Shown piece by piece: positions 53,450 through 62,817 of a DNA stretch of 64,000 nucleotides (position 1 is its first letter; every line of letters begins with the position of its first letter). Under the pieces are notes generated by a model. The model was given only the letters and a program-made list of their open reading frames with translations, searched no databases and was not told the origin of the DNA. Both the position numbers and the translations under genes were made by a program. Origin of the DNA: Cyclobacteriaceae bacterium (GTDB lineage: Bacteria > Bacteroidota > Bacteroidia > Cytophagales > Cyclobacteriaceae); assembly GCA_023151255.1 (NCBI GenBank), contig JAKLJG010000002.1, positions 130,574 to 194,573 of the forward strand. The letters are read 5' to 3'.

Positions 53450-54778
53450 TTAATTGTCGTTTATACCTTGCTGTGCTGAAATAATAATAAGTTCCCGCTG
53501 CCGGCCGTCAATATACCGGAAGCCGGCTTCATCAAAATAGCCGTCTTCCTCAAGTTGTATGCGGATGTCTTTTTTCCATTCCGGCACATTAACGGTGCAG
53601 TTCAGTTCAATGGAATAGGCTGTGTTATAGTGCATCGGGTAGTCACCGGTGTAAGGCACCCCGCCCTGCATATCCCACATGCCAATGGTGGTGCCGGCTG
53701 CATGACCATGGAAGCCAATGGGGTGCGTGTAGATTGATGGCGTGATGTTTTGTTCAATAGCTTGCCTGCGCGTGTCGGCCAGAATCTGATTGCCTGTTTT
53801 TCCTTCTTTAAAATTGTCGGTCAGGATATCCTGTAACTTATTGCCGGTGGCGAGCGCTTTCTTCAGGTAGTCGGGGGCATCGGTTTCGCCCGGCTTCAGC
53901 ACGTAAGCATGTTGCTGGGTATCGGTATTCAACCTTAGGTAGGTAATGCCGAAATCAACATGCAGCAAATCGCCCGGCAGGATAACATACGGTTGCGGCC
54001 GCCTGCTAAAGATGGCCTCCGGTTCGTTTCGCTGGATGGAAACCGAAGGCTGAAACCAGGTGTCAAGTTTCAGTTCTTTTATTTTTTCGCGGTACCACCA
54101 CACCACATCATCGGTGGTGGTAATGCCCGGATGAATAACCTTGTCGGAAAAACCTTCTTTAATAATATCGTGTGCGATGCGGCAAATCAGGCTGTAGATG
54201 GTCATCTCGCGTTCGGTGCGGGTTTCCAGCCAGCCCACGGCCAGTTTTTCGGCTGATGTTACATTGCCCTGAAGTTTTTTAGGCAAGGCATTCATCAGTT
54301 TGGTGTAATGCGAATGGGTTAATCCATCAGCATGGCCGTAGTAGTCTGACATATTAACTCCTATCTTTTTCGGGTTTCGTTCGGCAATAATTTTTCCTAG
54401 TTGTGCCCACTGGTCGGGTTGCGCGTCCGGATCCCACGATCGTTTGAAAATTTTACCGACATCGTAGCGCGATACGGCCAGGCATTCCAGTTCTTTATCG
54501 GCCCCGCGATCGAACATTACGAGCATAGTGGTTCTTCGGGCGGCAAACCAGGTAGCCGGCAGGAAGGTGCGGATAACCGGGTCCTCATTGTACTCGCTGC
54601 TCATCACCACCCACAGGTCAATGCCTTCTCTGCGCATGAGCTTCGGGAGTACGGTGCGGATGCGCTCTTCGAGTAACTCATCAATCACTCGTGCCTGTTC
54701 GCGCTGTGAAAGAATCACCGGGTATTGGGCGTAAGTTGTTAAAGCAATCAGGAAGAAGAGGTAGCGGAATAATTTCAT
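53450..54778 (-). CDS. Exported M24-family metallopeptidase (Xaa-Pro aminopeptidase-like)
   Basis: 442 residues from the ATG at 54778 with a signal peptide (MKLFRYLFFLIALTTYAQ). The N-terminal creatinase-like domain is followed by a pita-bread catalytic domain: LHVDFGITYL (Asp ligand), HPIGFHGHAAGT (His ligand and catalytic His) and the later YSIELN (Glu ligand). The typical second Asp position is poorly recognisable, so full activity is not certain. A frame extending to 54856 overlaps the thioesterase gene. Confidence 0.82.
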   Translation of the reverse strand: MKLFRYLFFLIALTTYAQYPVILSQREQARVIDELLEERIRTVLPKLMRREGIDLWVVMSSEYNEDPVIRTFLPATWFAARRTTMLVMFDRGADKELECLAVSRYDVGKIFKRSWDPDAQPDQWAQLGKIIAERNPKKIGVNMSDYYGHADGLTHSHYTKLMNALPKKLQGNVTSAEKLAVGWLETRTEREMTIYSLICRIAHDIIKEGFSDKVIHPGITTTDDVVWWYREKIKELKLDTWFQPSVSIQRNEPEAIFSRRPQPYVILPGDLLHVDFGITYLRLNTDTQQHAYVLKPGETDAPDYLKKALATGNKLQDILTDNFKEGKTGNQILADTRRQAIEQNITPSIYTHPIGFHGHAAGTTIGMWDMQGGVPYTGDYPMHYNTAYSIELNCTVNVPEWKKDIRIQLEEDGYFDEAGFRYIDGRQRELIIISAQQGINDN

Positions 54779-54830
54779 GTTGTAATGATTAGTAGTGAAC
54801 GGTTTAAATCTACAATCCAAATTCTGAAAG

Positions 54831-55382
54831 CTAAAATTGCAGAATGCATCGTTCATTTTTAAGCAATTCGCTGGCCCGCTCTACTTCAATGTGCGACCGG
54901 GCATCGTCCATCTGTTTTCGTACCGAGCCGATAATCTGCTTCATCTGCATTGATTCAATAAAGCGCTTTACATCCTCCTTGGTTTCAAGAATCAACTTGG
55001 GCACCGGTGTGGGTTTATCATCTTCGCCTTTGGCCACCATGGTAAAGAATGACGAATTGGTGTGCTTAACTGTATTGGTTTTTACATTCATGGCTTCAAC
55101 CCGAATGCCCACAATCAGCGAAGTATTGCCCACATAATTAACCGAAGCGTGCATCGAAACCAGTTCGCCTACTTCAACGGGCTGCAGAAACTCCACCCGG
55201 TTTACTGTTACCGTTACGCAATACGTGCCGGCATGTTTGCTGGCGCAGGCATAGGCTACCTTGTCCATTAATGAAAGCAAGATGCCCCCATGAATTTTGC
55301 CGCCAAAGTTGGCGTAAGCGGGTATCATTAATTCGGTAATGGTAGTTTGCGAGTAGCGCACCGGTAATGCTTCGGCAGCCAT
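54831..55382 (-). CDS. Acyl-CoA thioesterase (hotdog fold)
   Basis: A 183-residue hotdog-fold thioesterase, similar to the YciA/BFIT group that hydrolyses acyl-CoAs. Signature: FGGKIHGGILLSLMDKVAYACASKHAG near residue 25 (read in parts), with the catalytic acid in LMD, followed by VTVNRVEFLQPVEVGELV. The C-terminal ~50 residues are a charged helical extension. Same strand as the M24 gene, 52 bases upstream of it. Confidence 0.9.
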   Translation of the reverse strand: MAAEALPVRYSQTTITELMIPAYANFGGKIHGGILLSLMDKVAYACASKHAGTYCVTVTVNRVEFLQPVEVGELVSMHASVNYVGNTSLIVGIRVEAMNVKTNTVKHTNSSFFTMVAKGEDDKPTPVPKLILETKEDVKRFIESMQMKQIIGSVRKQMDDARSHIEVERASELLKNERCILQF

Positions 55383-55415
55383 AAGTGTAAGTTAGGTTTA
55401 TACCACCAAAATACA

Positions 55416-56762
55416 CTAATCTGCCGACTTGCGGCCAGCCAGTTTTTGGGTAAGCCGGTTGAACCGGAAAAACATGGCCAAGGCGGTAAGGGTAAGGCCG
55501 ATGAGCAGGCCAATCCAGATTCCGTTTGCACCCAGGTTTAATGTAAAACCAAGCAGATAACCCAACGGCAAGCCGATGATCCAATAGGCAATGAAGATGA
55601 GCAACGAAGGTACTTTAACATCCTGTATGCCGCGCAACGCCCCAATGCACACCACCTGCATACCGTCAGAGAGTTGAAACAAACCGGCAATGATCAGTAA
55701 GGGGCCGGCCATGGCGATTACCTCCGGATTATCGATATAGAGCGCAGGTAGTTTAAAGCGTGCAACCACAAAAACAATTCCCCACACGGTCATCAATATG
55801 GCACCCATGCCCATTAATGTAAAACCAGCTTGCCGGAGCAGGGTAAAATTTTTCTGGCCCAGGTAACTGCCCACCCGAATGGTAGCGGCTGCACCCAAAC
55901 CCGAGGTGGTCATGTAACTGATGGTGGCCAGGTTGATGGCTATCTGGTGAGCGGCCAGCGCGGTAGTTCCCAGCCAGCCCATCATGATAGCCGAAAAACC
56001 AAAAGCGCTTACTTCAAAAATAAACTGAATGCCGGCCGGAATGCCGATGTGCAACATGCGGTTGATGAGTTTGCGCGCGTAGTTACCAAACGCAAAACCT
56101 GGCCGGTAGCTGAGAAAACTTTTACCGCTGTAAATATACAGGGCCATCCATACCCCCATTAGGGTACGGGCAATCAGGGTGGCCCAGCCGGCACCGTTTA
56201 ACCCGAGTTCGGGGAACCCGAGTTTACCGTAAATCAACACATAGTTGAGAAAAATATTCACCAGGTTACTGGTAATTACAATGATCATGGCCATGCGCGT
56301 GCGATGGAGTCCTTCGCCAAACTGGCGAAAGGTTTGAAACACCATAGTAGGGAAAATAGAAACCAGGATGATCCGCAGGTACGGGATGGTCAGCTCAACT
56401 ACATCCGTAGGTTGATTGAGATAATGCAACACCGGAGTTGACAGGAATCCGATACCTACCAGAAAAAAGCCGGATACCAGGTTGATGATAAATCCGTGAC
56501 GCAGCGATTCAATGACCTGGTGTTTGTCTTTACGGCCATCAGCCTCCGCTACCAGCGGGGTAATGGCATACGACACGCCAATGCCGAATGTTAGCAGTAA
56601 AATAAAAACAACGTTGGCCAGTGAAGCAGCTGCCAGCGGGGTTGCTCCGGTTTGACCGATCATCACACTGTCGGCCACACCCGTCATCACCTGCCCCAGC
56701 ATGCTGAGCATAACCGGGTAAGCCAGGAAGAAGTTTGTTCTGATATGCTCGCGGATGGTCAT
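55416..56762 (-). CDS. MATE-family efflux transporter
   Basis: A 448-residue, twelve-helix transporter of the multidrug and toxin extrusion family, driven by Na+ or H+. Motifs in the two halves include PVMLSMLGQVMTGVADSVMIG near the start and GLFQLSDGMQVVCIGALRGIQDVKVP in the second half (read in parts), matching the pseudo-repeat of the family. Resembles NorM-type members. It is followed on the same strand by the thioesterase and preceded by a NUDIX gene, 26 bases upstream. Confidence 0.93.
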   Translation of the reverse strand: MTIREHIRTNFFLAYPVMLSMLGQVMTGVADSVMIGQTGATPLAAASLANVVFILLLTFGIGVSYAITPLVAEADGRKDKHQVIESLRHGFIINLVSGFFLVGIGFLSTPVLHYLNQPTDVVELTIPYLRIILVSIFPTMVFQTFRQFGEGLHRTRMAMIIVITSNLVNIFLNYVLIYGKLGFPELGLNGAGWATLIARTLMGVWMALYIYSGKSFLSYRPGFAFGNYARKLINRMLHIGIPAGIQFIFEVSAFGFSAIMMGWLGTTALAAHQIAINLATISYMTTSGLGAAATIRVGSYLGQKNFTLLRQAGFTLMGMGAILMTVWGIVFVVARFKLPALYIDNPEVIAMAGPLLIIAGLFQLSDGMQVVCIGALRGIQDVKVPSLLIFIAYWIIGLPLGYLLGFTLNLGANGIWIGLLIGLTLTALAMFFRFNRLTQKLAGRKSAD

Positions 56763-56788
56763 GGGGCTGGCGAGAAAAAACAGGTCAT

Positions 56789-57340
56789 TCAGATTTCTTT
56801 TAAGCGGGCCAGTTTTAGTAAACCGGCCATACTCATGCTGTCGGTAATTTCACCGTTCATCACCATGGTAACGGCTTCGTGTAACGGAAGTTTTTTAACA
56901 GTTAAATCGCCTTCGGTTTCTTCAGGTTCAGAAATGCCTTCGGTAAGTTCTTCGGCAAGAAAAATAAAACCCTCTTCATCGGTAACCGAGTTGGATGTGT
57001 GAATGCGCATGAGCAACTGCCACCGGTTAGCCGTTAGGCCGGTTTCTTCTTTCAGTTCGCGTTTGGCCGATTCCAATAGGTCGGCTTCCATCGGGCCGCC
57101 CCCTTCGGGTATTTCCCATGAATATTCATTTAGCGTATAGCGGTATTGCCCAACCAGCCAGGTGTTCCCTTCGCGGTCAACCGGTATAATGCCGATGGCT
57201 TTGTTTTTAAAATGCACTTTGCCGTAGATTCCTTTTCCACCCGATGGGTTCAACACCTCGTGCTCGGTTAGTTGTATCCACTTGTTCGTATAAACTTCAC
57301 GTGTAGAGAGGGTGGTCCAGGGATTCATGGAATTAGACAT
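56789..57340 (-). CDS. NUDIX hydrolase (ADP-sugar pyrophosphatase-like)
   Basis: 183 residues; an ATG at 57340 and another four codons later (MNPWTT) are both possible. The Nudix box is seen as GGGPMEADLLESAK-RELKEETGL near residue 80, with the metal-binding REL-x-EE core intact; the first glutamate of the consensus is displaced by one position. The N-terminal domain (GIYGKVHFKNKAIGIIPVD) resembles ADP-ribose/ADP-sugar pyrophosphatases. Same strand as the MATE gene and likely co-transcribed. Confidence 0.88.
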   Translation of the reverse strand: MSNSMNPWTTLSTREVYTNKWIQLTEHEVLNPSGGKGIYGKVHFKNKAIGIIPVDREGNTWLVGQYRYTLNEYSWEIPEGGGPMEADLLESAKRELKEETGLTANRWQLLMRIHTSNSVTDEEGFIFLAEELTEGISEPEETEGDLTVKKLPLHEAVTMVMNGEITDSMSMAGLLKLARLKEI

Positions 57341-57391
57341 TCAAGGTTTGAAGTTCAAGATTAATCAAATCCTGTCATTTTAAACCTTGAA
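57340..57391. repeat. AT-rich intergenic inverted repeat
   Basis: TTCAAGGTTT (57340-57349) is inverted as AAACCTTGAA (57382-57391), and TTGAA/TTTGAA words continue to 57420. It sits between the divergent NUDIX and rnhB genes, reaching the start codons of both. It is similar in style to the repeat at 43523-43591. Confidence 0.65.
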
Positions 57392-57422
57392 ATTTGAATT
57401 TTGAATCGTGAACTTTGAACAC

Positions 57423-58025
57423 ATGCTGTTGTCATCTTTTACCAACAACCTGATTGAAGCCGGATGTGATGAGGTAGGGAGGGGCTGCCTGGCAGGGCCG
57501 GTAGTTGCTGCTGCGGTTATTTTACCCAAAAATTACAGGCATGAATTGTTAAATGACTCCAAGCAATTATCACACGATGAACGTATAGGCATGAAAGAAG
57601 ATATTCTTCGCGATGCGTTGGCCTGGGCCGTTGCCGAAGTAGATAATGAAGAGATTGACCGTATTAATATTTTAAACGCCTCCTTTAAAGCCATGCACAT
57701 GGCCATTGAAAGGCTTACAATCAGGCCGGACCTGCTGCTGATTGACGGCAACCGCTTTAAACCGTTTGGCGATTTGCCCTTTCACTGTATTGTAAAAGGC
57801 GATGCCACCTACCTTTCTATCGCAGCAGCCAGCGTGCTGGCAAAAACCTACCGCGATGAGTTAATGGCAAAACGGGCTGCCGAGTTTCCAGGGTATGGAT
57901 GGGAAACGAATGTTGGGTACCCAACCGAAGAACACCGCGAGGGAATAAAAAAACTAGGTATTACCCCACTTCATCGGAAGTCGTTCCAATTGCTACCATC
58001 GCAGCTTGAACTTTTTGAGGATTAA
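57423..58025 (+). CDS. rnhB: Ribonuclease HII
   Basis: 200 residues from the ATG at 57423. It cuts RNA in RNA-DNA hybrids and at single ribonucleotides. The catalytic acidic residues are in AGCDEVGRGCLAGPVVAAAV (DEVGRG motif) near residue 14, in LLIDGNRF (Asp) near residue 108, and in the later AKTYRDELM region. A GTG at 57408 would add five residues but lies within the intergenic repeat. It is followed by the TANGO2-like gene after 16 bases. Confidence 0.96.
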   Translation: MLLSSFTNNLIEAGCDEVGRGCLAGPVVAAAVILPKNYRHELLNDSKQLSHDERIGMKEDILRDALAWAVAEVDNEEIDRINILNASFKAMHMAIERLTIRPDLLLIDGNRFKPFGDLPFHCIVKGDATYLSIAAASVLAKTYRDELMAKRAAEFPGYGWETNVGYPTEEHREGIKKLGITPLHRKSFQLLPSQLELFED

Positions 58026-58041
58026 ACCCTGTTTGTAAGAC

Positions 58042-58815
58042 ATGTGCCTGATTTTTATTTCACTGAATAATCATCCCCGCTATAAATTAATCCTGGCGGG
58101 CAACCGCGATGAATTTTACAAACGCAAAACAGCTGCGGCTCACTTCTGGGAAGATCATCCACACATTGTTGGCGGGCGCGACCTGGAAGCCAACGGCACC
58201 TGGCTGGCTATGTCAACGAAAGGTAAACTCAGCATGGTTACCAACTACCGCGATTTGAAGAACCTGAAACCGGTGGCGCCTTCACGCGGTGAGTTGGTTT
58301 CGGAGTATCTTGTGAATGGCGACAAACCGGATAATTATCTAAATGCCGTAGCGCAAAAAGCAGGCGCTTATAACGGCTTTAACCTGCTGGTGGGCTACCC
58401 TGATGCCTTATACTATTATTCTAATTACAAGAGAACCATACAAAAGCTTACCAAAGGTGTACATGGCTTAAGCAACCACTTGCTTGATACACCATGGCCT
58501 AAAGTAAAACGTGGTAAAGAAAAATTCAGCCAGGCTATTGCCGATCAGGAAGTTGATCCGGAAGACCTTTTCAGGCTGCTGTATGATGAAGAGCGTGCAC
58601 CCGATAGCGAGTTGCCCGACACCGGCATTGGCCTGGAGCGCGAGCGGATACTTTCCAGCATGTTTATTAAAAGTCCGGATTATGGTTCGCGCTGTTCAAC
58701 AGTTATTCTGGTCGAACATAATAACCGGGTGTTGTTTACCGAACGGGTTTATAATACCAATACCTTTGATTACCAGGATGCCGTTTTTGAATTCACCATT
58801 CCGGGTAAAGGTTGA
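58042..58815 (+). CDS. NRDE/TANGO2-family protein
   Basis: A 257-residue member of the NRDE (TANGO2-like) family. The hallmark at the N-terminus is MCLIFISLNNHPRYKLILAG followed by NRDEFYKRKTA, with a cysteine at position 2 that could act as an N-terminal nucleophile. HPHIVGGRDLEANGTWLAMS and GLSNHLLDTPWPKV follow. Eukaryotic members have been linked to heme or lipid handling; bacterial function is open. Co-directional with rnhB and the hydrolase gene that follows. Confidence 0.9.
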   Translation: MCLIFISLNNHPRYKLILAGNRDEFYKRKTAAAHFWEDHPHIVGGRDLEANGTWLAMSTKGKLSMVTNYRDLKNLKPVAPSRGELVSEYLVNGDKPDNYLNAVAQKAGAYNGFNLLVGYPDALYYYSNYKRTIQKLTKGVHGLSNHLLDTPWPKVKRGKEKFSQAIADQEVDPEDLFRLLYDEERAPDSELPDTGIGLERERILSSMFIKSPDYGSRCSTVILVEHNNRVLFTERVYNTNTFDYQDAVFEFTIPGKG

Positions 58816-58824
58816 AGTTTTAGC

Positions 58825-59691
58825 ATGGGTAAGAAGAAAGATAAAACACCCCCGGCATTAAAAGTTATTCGTTGGATTTACCCGAGATTAGAAAAGGCAA
58901 TTCCGTTTTTAGCCTACCGCCTGTTTGTTTACATTTTTTTTGCACCGCTTCGGTATACGCCAACGGAAAAAGAACTAAAAGCTGAATCGTTTAGCGAAAA
59001 ATTTTCGATAACCGCAGCCGGAAAAAGAATACAATGTTACCGGTGGGGCAGCTCTTCAAAATTTATTTTAGTGGTTCACGGCTGGGCCGGTCGGGCCACA
59101 CAATTCAGGCGGTTTATCAAGCCGCTCCTGCAGGCAGGCTATGCCGTGGTTGGCTTTGACGGGCCGGCACACGGTAAATCAGAAGGACGCAGCACCGACA
59201 TACGTGAATATGAAGTTGTATTAAAAACTTTGTTTGAGCAGCACGGCATACCCGATGCCATTATCACCCACTCATTTGGCGGTGCAGCCGTGATTTTTGC
59301 TGCAGCCCACGGGTTGCCGGTGAAGAAACTGGTTAATATAGCCAGCCCTTCAATAGGCGATGAGATAATTGATACCTACCTGCGGGCAATAAACGGATCA
59401 GAAAAGACGAAAAAGTTTTTTAAGAACTATGTAGTAGAAAAAACCGGGCAACCATTTGATGCGTTTACAGCCAGCCAGAAAATTAAAGAAGTAAAGCAAC
59501 CGGTGGAGCTGTTGCTGGTACATGATGAAGGCGACCAGGATGTGAGCATGAACCATCCGCTGGCCATACAAAAGGCCTACCCAAAGGCTGAACTGCTGCG
59601 CACCTCCGGCCTGGGGCACACCCGAATTTTAAAAGACAATGAGGTTATCCGGCAAATTGTAACATTTATTACAAGGCCAGCGTCAGGATGA
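58825..59691 (+). CDS. Alpha/beta hydrolase
   Basis: A 288-residue alpha/beta hydrolase. The oxyanion/core strand ILVVHGWAGRATQFRRFI is near residue 78, the nucleophile serine in THSFGGAAV near residue 150 (usually G-x-S-x-G, here THSFGG), the acid in VHDEGDQDV near residue 230 and the histidine in GLGHTRILKD near residue 262. There is a hydrophobic N-terminal segment (LFVYIFFAPLRY) that may anchor it. The substrate is unknown. Confidence 0.85.
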   Translation: MGKKKDKTPPALKVIRWIYPRLEKAIPFLAYRLFVYIFFAPLRYTPTEKELKAESFSEKFSITAAGKRIQCYRWGSSSKFILVVHGWAGRATQFRRFIKPLLQAGYAVVGFDGPAHGKSEGRSTDIREYEVVLKTLFEQHGIPDAIITHSFGGAAVIFAAAHGLPVKKLVNIASPSIGDEIIDTYLRAINGSEKTKKFFKNYVVEKTGQPFDAFTASQKIKEVKQPVELLLVHDEGDQDVSMNHPLAIQKAYPKAELLRTSGLGHTRILKDNEVIRQIVTFITRPASG

Positions 59692-59811
59692 AAGTTTGCA
59701 AAAAGCTTACTATACCTGTAATTCGGGGGATTGGGATTGTACTAATTAGGTGCCTAAGGGTGTAACAAAACCGCTAATCATTAGTTTAATCAAACGGTTG
59801 GGGCATAGTTT

Positions 59812-60531
59812 ATGAAAATCATCGAAACGCACAATATTTCAAAGGTTTACAAAATGGGCAACAACGAAGTGCGTGCCCTTCAGTCTATTTCTATTAGTAT
59901 AAATAAGGGAGAATACGTTGCCTTTATGGGGCCCTCCGGCTCCGGTAAATCAACCCTGATGAATATTGTGGGGTGCCTCGATTCGCCAACATCAGGCACG
60001 TACATCCTCAACAACCACGTGGTTAGCGAAATGACCGAAAACGAATTAGCAGAAGTGAGGAATAAGGAAATTGGTTTTGTGTTTCAAACCTTTAACCTGC
60101 TACCCCGCGCCACCGCGCTCGAAAATGTTGCGCTTCCACTCATCTATGCCGGTTACAGCCGAAGCGAACGCGAAGACAAAGCCATGGAAACCCTTGAAAG
60201 TGTGGGCCTGGGCGATCGGTGGCATCACAAACCCAACGAACTTTCGGGGGGGCAGCGCCAGCGGGTAGCTATTGCCCGTGCGCTCGTTAATAACCCTTCC
60301 ATCATCCTGGCAGATGAACCCACTGGTAACCTCGATACCAAAACCTCTTACGATATCATGAACCTCTTTCAGGAACTTCATGATAAGGGCAACACCATCA
60401 TCATGGTTACGCACGAAGATGATATTGCTCACTATGCCCACCGTATTGTTCGTTTACGTGACGGATTGGTTGAATGGGATCGTAAAAATGAACACGTTAC
60501 ACGCGGTAAGCCGGTAGCCGCCACACACTAG
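59812..60531 (+). CDS. ABC transporter ATP-binding protein (MacB/LolD-like)
   Basis: A 239-residue ATPase with Walker [10 protein letters not shown] near residue 40, the [21 protein letters not shown]-loop region, signature LSGGQRQR near residue 144 and Walker [12 protein letters not shown] near residue 164. It belongs to the MacB/LolD/FtsE-type group that works with four-helix permeases to move lipoproteins or export peptides. No permease gene is adjacent, so its partner is elsewhere or this subunit serves several systems. Confidence 0.93.
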   Translation: MKIIETHNISKVYKMGNNEVRALQSISISINKGEYVAFMGPSGSGKSTLMNIVGCLDSPTSGTYILNNHVVSEMTENELAEVRNKEIGFVFQTFNLLPRATALENVALPLIYAGYSRSEREDKAMETLESVGLGDRWHHKPNELSGGQRQRVAIARALVNNPSIILADEPTGNLDTKTSYDIMNLFQELHDKGNTIIMVTHEDDIAHYAHRIVRLRDGLVEWDRKNEHVTRGKPVAATH

Positions 60532-60580
60532 CCCGGTCCGTAATCTTGATGATTACCCGGTAAATCGTCACCTTCGTAAC

Positions 60581-61129
60581 ATGAAGATCTATACCAAAAC
60601 AGGCGATAGCGGCACTACGGCATTATTTGGCGGCAAACGGGTTTCAAAATCAGATTTACGAATTGAAACCTACGGTACAATTGATGAACTGAATTCCTAT
60701 ATCGGCCTGGTACGCGATCAGCCGGTGAACGCCAACAGAAAAGAAGTGCTGGTAGAAATTCAGGACAGACTGTTTACTATTGGCTCCATTCTTGCAACTG
60801 AACCGGGCAACACAAAAGTTAAAATTCCGGCCTTAGCCGAAACCGATGTTCAGTTTCTTGAACGGCAGATTGATGAAATGGAAGCCGCCTTGCCTCCAAT
60901 GAAATCATTTGTCCTTCCGGGCGGCCACCAGTCCGTTTCATTTTGCCACATTACGCGTACTGTGTGTCGGAGAGCCGAGCGCCTTGTTATTGCCTTGCAT
61001 GCCGTTGAACCGGTAGATCACCTGGTAATAAAATACATGAACCGCCTTTCTGATTATATGTTTGTACTCGCCCGCAAAATGGCCCATGAACTGGGTGCCG
61101 AGGAAACGCCCTGGAAACCAAGGATGTAG
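60581..61129 (+). CDS. Cob(I)alamin adenosyltransferase (PduO type)
   Basis: A 182-residue PduO-family ATP:corrinoid adenosyltransferase that makes adenosylcobalamin. The N-terminus IYTKTGDSGTTALFGGKRV holds the ATP-binding T-G-D-x-G-T region. The C-terminal half has the hallmark RTVCRRAERLV near residue 130 and YMNRLSDYMFVLAR near the end. It stands alone, but with MeaB at 9917-10915 it indicates adenosylcobalamin use, most likely for methylmalonyl-CoA mutase. Confidence 0.94.
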   Translation: MKIYTKTGDSGTTALFGGKRVSKSDLRIETYGTIDELNSYIGLVRDQPVNANRKEVLVEIQDRLFTIGSILATEPGNTKVKIPALAETDVQFLERQIDEMEAALPPMKSFVLPGGHQSVSFCHITRTVCRRAERLVIALHAVEPVDHLVIKYMNRLSDYMFVLARKMAHELGAEETPWKPRM

Positions 61130-61230
61130 GTAAAATTTTTAACAGCCCTAACAGTTTACCCTAACAGCCGTTAGTCGGTTACGAAATATCTTTTAACTTG
61201 CGGGCGCAACAACCGCAAAACCCCTTAAAA

Positions 61231-62295
61231 ATGGTCGCTACGCAGAACATCAGCATCCACCGAGTGAAGGAGTCGAGGCTGGCCGAAGTTGATTTTGCCA
61301 ACATCCCGTTTGGTAAGATTTATACCGACCACATGTTTATGGCCGATTACCGCAACAGTGAATGGAAGAATTTCCGCATCGTTCCATATGGCTATATGCC
61401 CATCAGTCCGGCAACCCCGGCCCTGCATTACGGCCAGGCCATTTTCGAAGGTATGAAAGCCTTTCGCGGACCCGATGGCGAAGCGCTGGTATTTCGTCCG
61501 CACGATAACTGGATGCGCATGAACATTTCGGGCGAGCGCATGTGCATGCCCCACATTCCGGAAGAGTTGTTTATGGATAGTTTGTTCGCCCTGATTGATC
61601 TTGACCGCAACTGGATACCGGCCATTGACGGCTCATCGCTGTACATCCGGCCATTCATGTTTTCGGCCGATGAGTACATCGGCATCAAAGCCTCATCCGA
61701 CTTCACGTTTATGATCATCCTTTGCCCGGTTGGTGCCTATTATTCAACCCCAGTTAAGGTGAGAATCGAAACGCATTACACCCGTGCAATTGACGGTGGT
61801 ACAGGATACGCTAAAGCAGGAGGAAACTATGGTGGTGCTATTTACCCGGCCAAGCTGGCACAGGACAAAGGCTATCACCAACTCATCTGGACTGATGGTA
61901 AAAACCACGAATACATTGAAGAATCCGGTACCATGAATGTTATGTTCGTGATAAACGATACGCTGGTAACACCTGCATTAACCGATACCATATTGGCCGG
62001 CATTACCCGCGACAGTGTGCTTAAGTTGGCGCATCATTGGGGTTGGAAAGTAGAGGAGCGAAGAATTTCCGTAAAAGAACTTATCGAAGGATTGGAGAAG
62101 GGAACGGTAACCGAAGCGTTCGGTGCTGGCACGGCTGCTACAATCGCCCCGATTGAACTGATCGGTTATAACGATAAGGACTACTATTTACCTCCTGTTA
62201 ACGATCGAAAATACTCCAATCATATTTTAAAAGAACTGGATAACATTAAGCGCGGATTGGCACCTGATCCGTTCAACTGGATTGTGAAGATGTAA
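61231..62295 (+). CDS. ilvE: Branched-chain amino acid aminotransferase
   Basis: A 354-residue fold-type IV PLP aminotransferase from the ATG at 61231. Motifs: LHYGQAIFEGMKAFRGPDGE near residue 70, the PLP lysine in AKAGGNYGG near residue 196, and EESGTMNVMFV and GTAATIAPI for the cofactor phosphate and substrate. It catalyses the last step of Leu, Ile and Val synthesis and the first of their breakdown. The frame extends upstream to 61198 without a better start. Confidence 0.95.
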   Translation: MVATQNISIHRVKESRLAEVDFANIPFGKIYTDHMFMADYRNSEWKNFRIVPYGYMPISPATPALHYGQAIFEGMKAFRGPDGEALVFRPHDNWMRMNISGERMCMPHIPEELFMDSLFALIDLDRNWIPAIDGSSLYIRPFMFSADEYIGIKASSDFTFMIILCPVGAYYSTPVKVRIETHYTRAIDGGTGYAKAGGNYGGAIYPAKLAQDKGYHQLIWTDGKNHEYIEESGTMNVMFVINDTLVTPALTDTILAGITRDSVLKLAHHWGWKVEERRISVKELIEGLEKGTVTEAFGAGTAATIAPIELIGYNDKDYYLPPVNDRKYSNHILKELDNIKRGLAPDPFNWIVKM

Positions 62296-62328
62296 CCGAT
62301 TGCCTATTTTGGGGCAGTTCCGGTTTTA

Positions 62329-62814
62329 ATGAAACAAGTTAGCCTGTTTCTATTCCTGCTGTTGCCTTTGTGGGGTAGTGCCCAATACCGGTTGATTCTG
62401 CTGAAGCGAGACAACACCATTCTTTCATTTAAAGAAGGCGATTACATCCGGTTTAAGCGTAAAGATCGGAATCACTTCACCCGGGGATTTATTGCGGGTA
62501 TTCATCAGGATTACTTCAGGATAGGCGAGGATACTACCTATACCCATCAGTTGCAGAAAATTGATTTAACCGAATTGCCCAACTCCGGCTTTCGTACGGC
62601 ATCCATTGGCAAAGGATTGATCGCGGCCGGCCTGATGATTTTTCTGGGCGACCTGGTAAACACCACATTGGTACGGGATGATCCGTACACCGTGCACAGC
62701 GGGGTGATGATTTCTTCGGCTTTGCTGGTTGGAGCAGGCGTAACCATGCAGTTTATTAATAACGACTACTTTGTATTGGGCAGGAAGAAAAAGGCCGTGA
62801 TTGTGGATTGGTAA
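62329..62814 (+). CDS. Hypothetical exported protein
   Basis: A 161-residue protein with a signal peptide (MKQVSLFLFLLLPLWGSAQ), a basic beta-rich segment (LKRDNTILSFKEGDYIRFKR) that looks like a small SH3-like or OB-type domain, and two C-terminal hydrophobic stretches (GLIAAGLMIFLGDLV, VMISSALLVGAGVTM). The pattern suggests an envelope protein with two membrane-embedded helices. No functional motif. It lies 3 bases before the methyltransferase gene. Confidence 0.65.
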   Translation: MKQVSLFLFLLLPLWGSAQYRLILLKRDNTILSFKEGDYIRFKRKDRNHFTRGFIAGIHQDYFRIGEDTTYTHQLQKIDLTELPNSGFRTASIGKGLIAAGLMIFLGDLVNTTLVRDDPYTVHSGVMISSALLVGAGVTMQFINNDYFVLGRKKKAVIVDW

Positions 62815-62817
62815 TCT

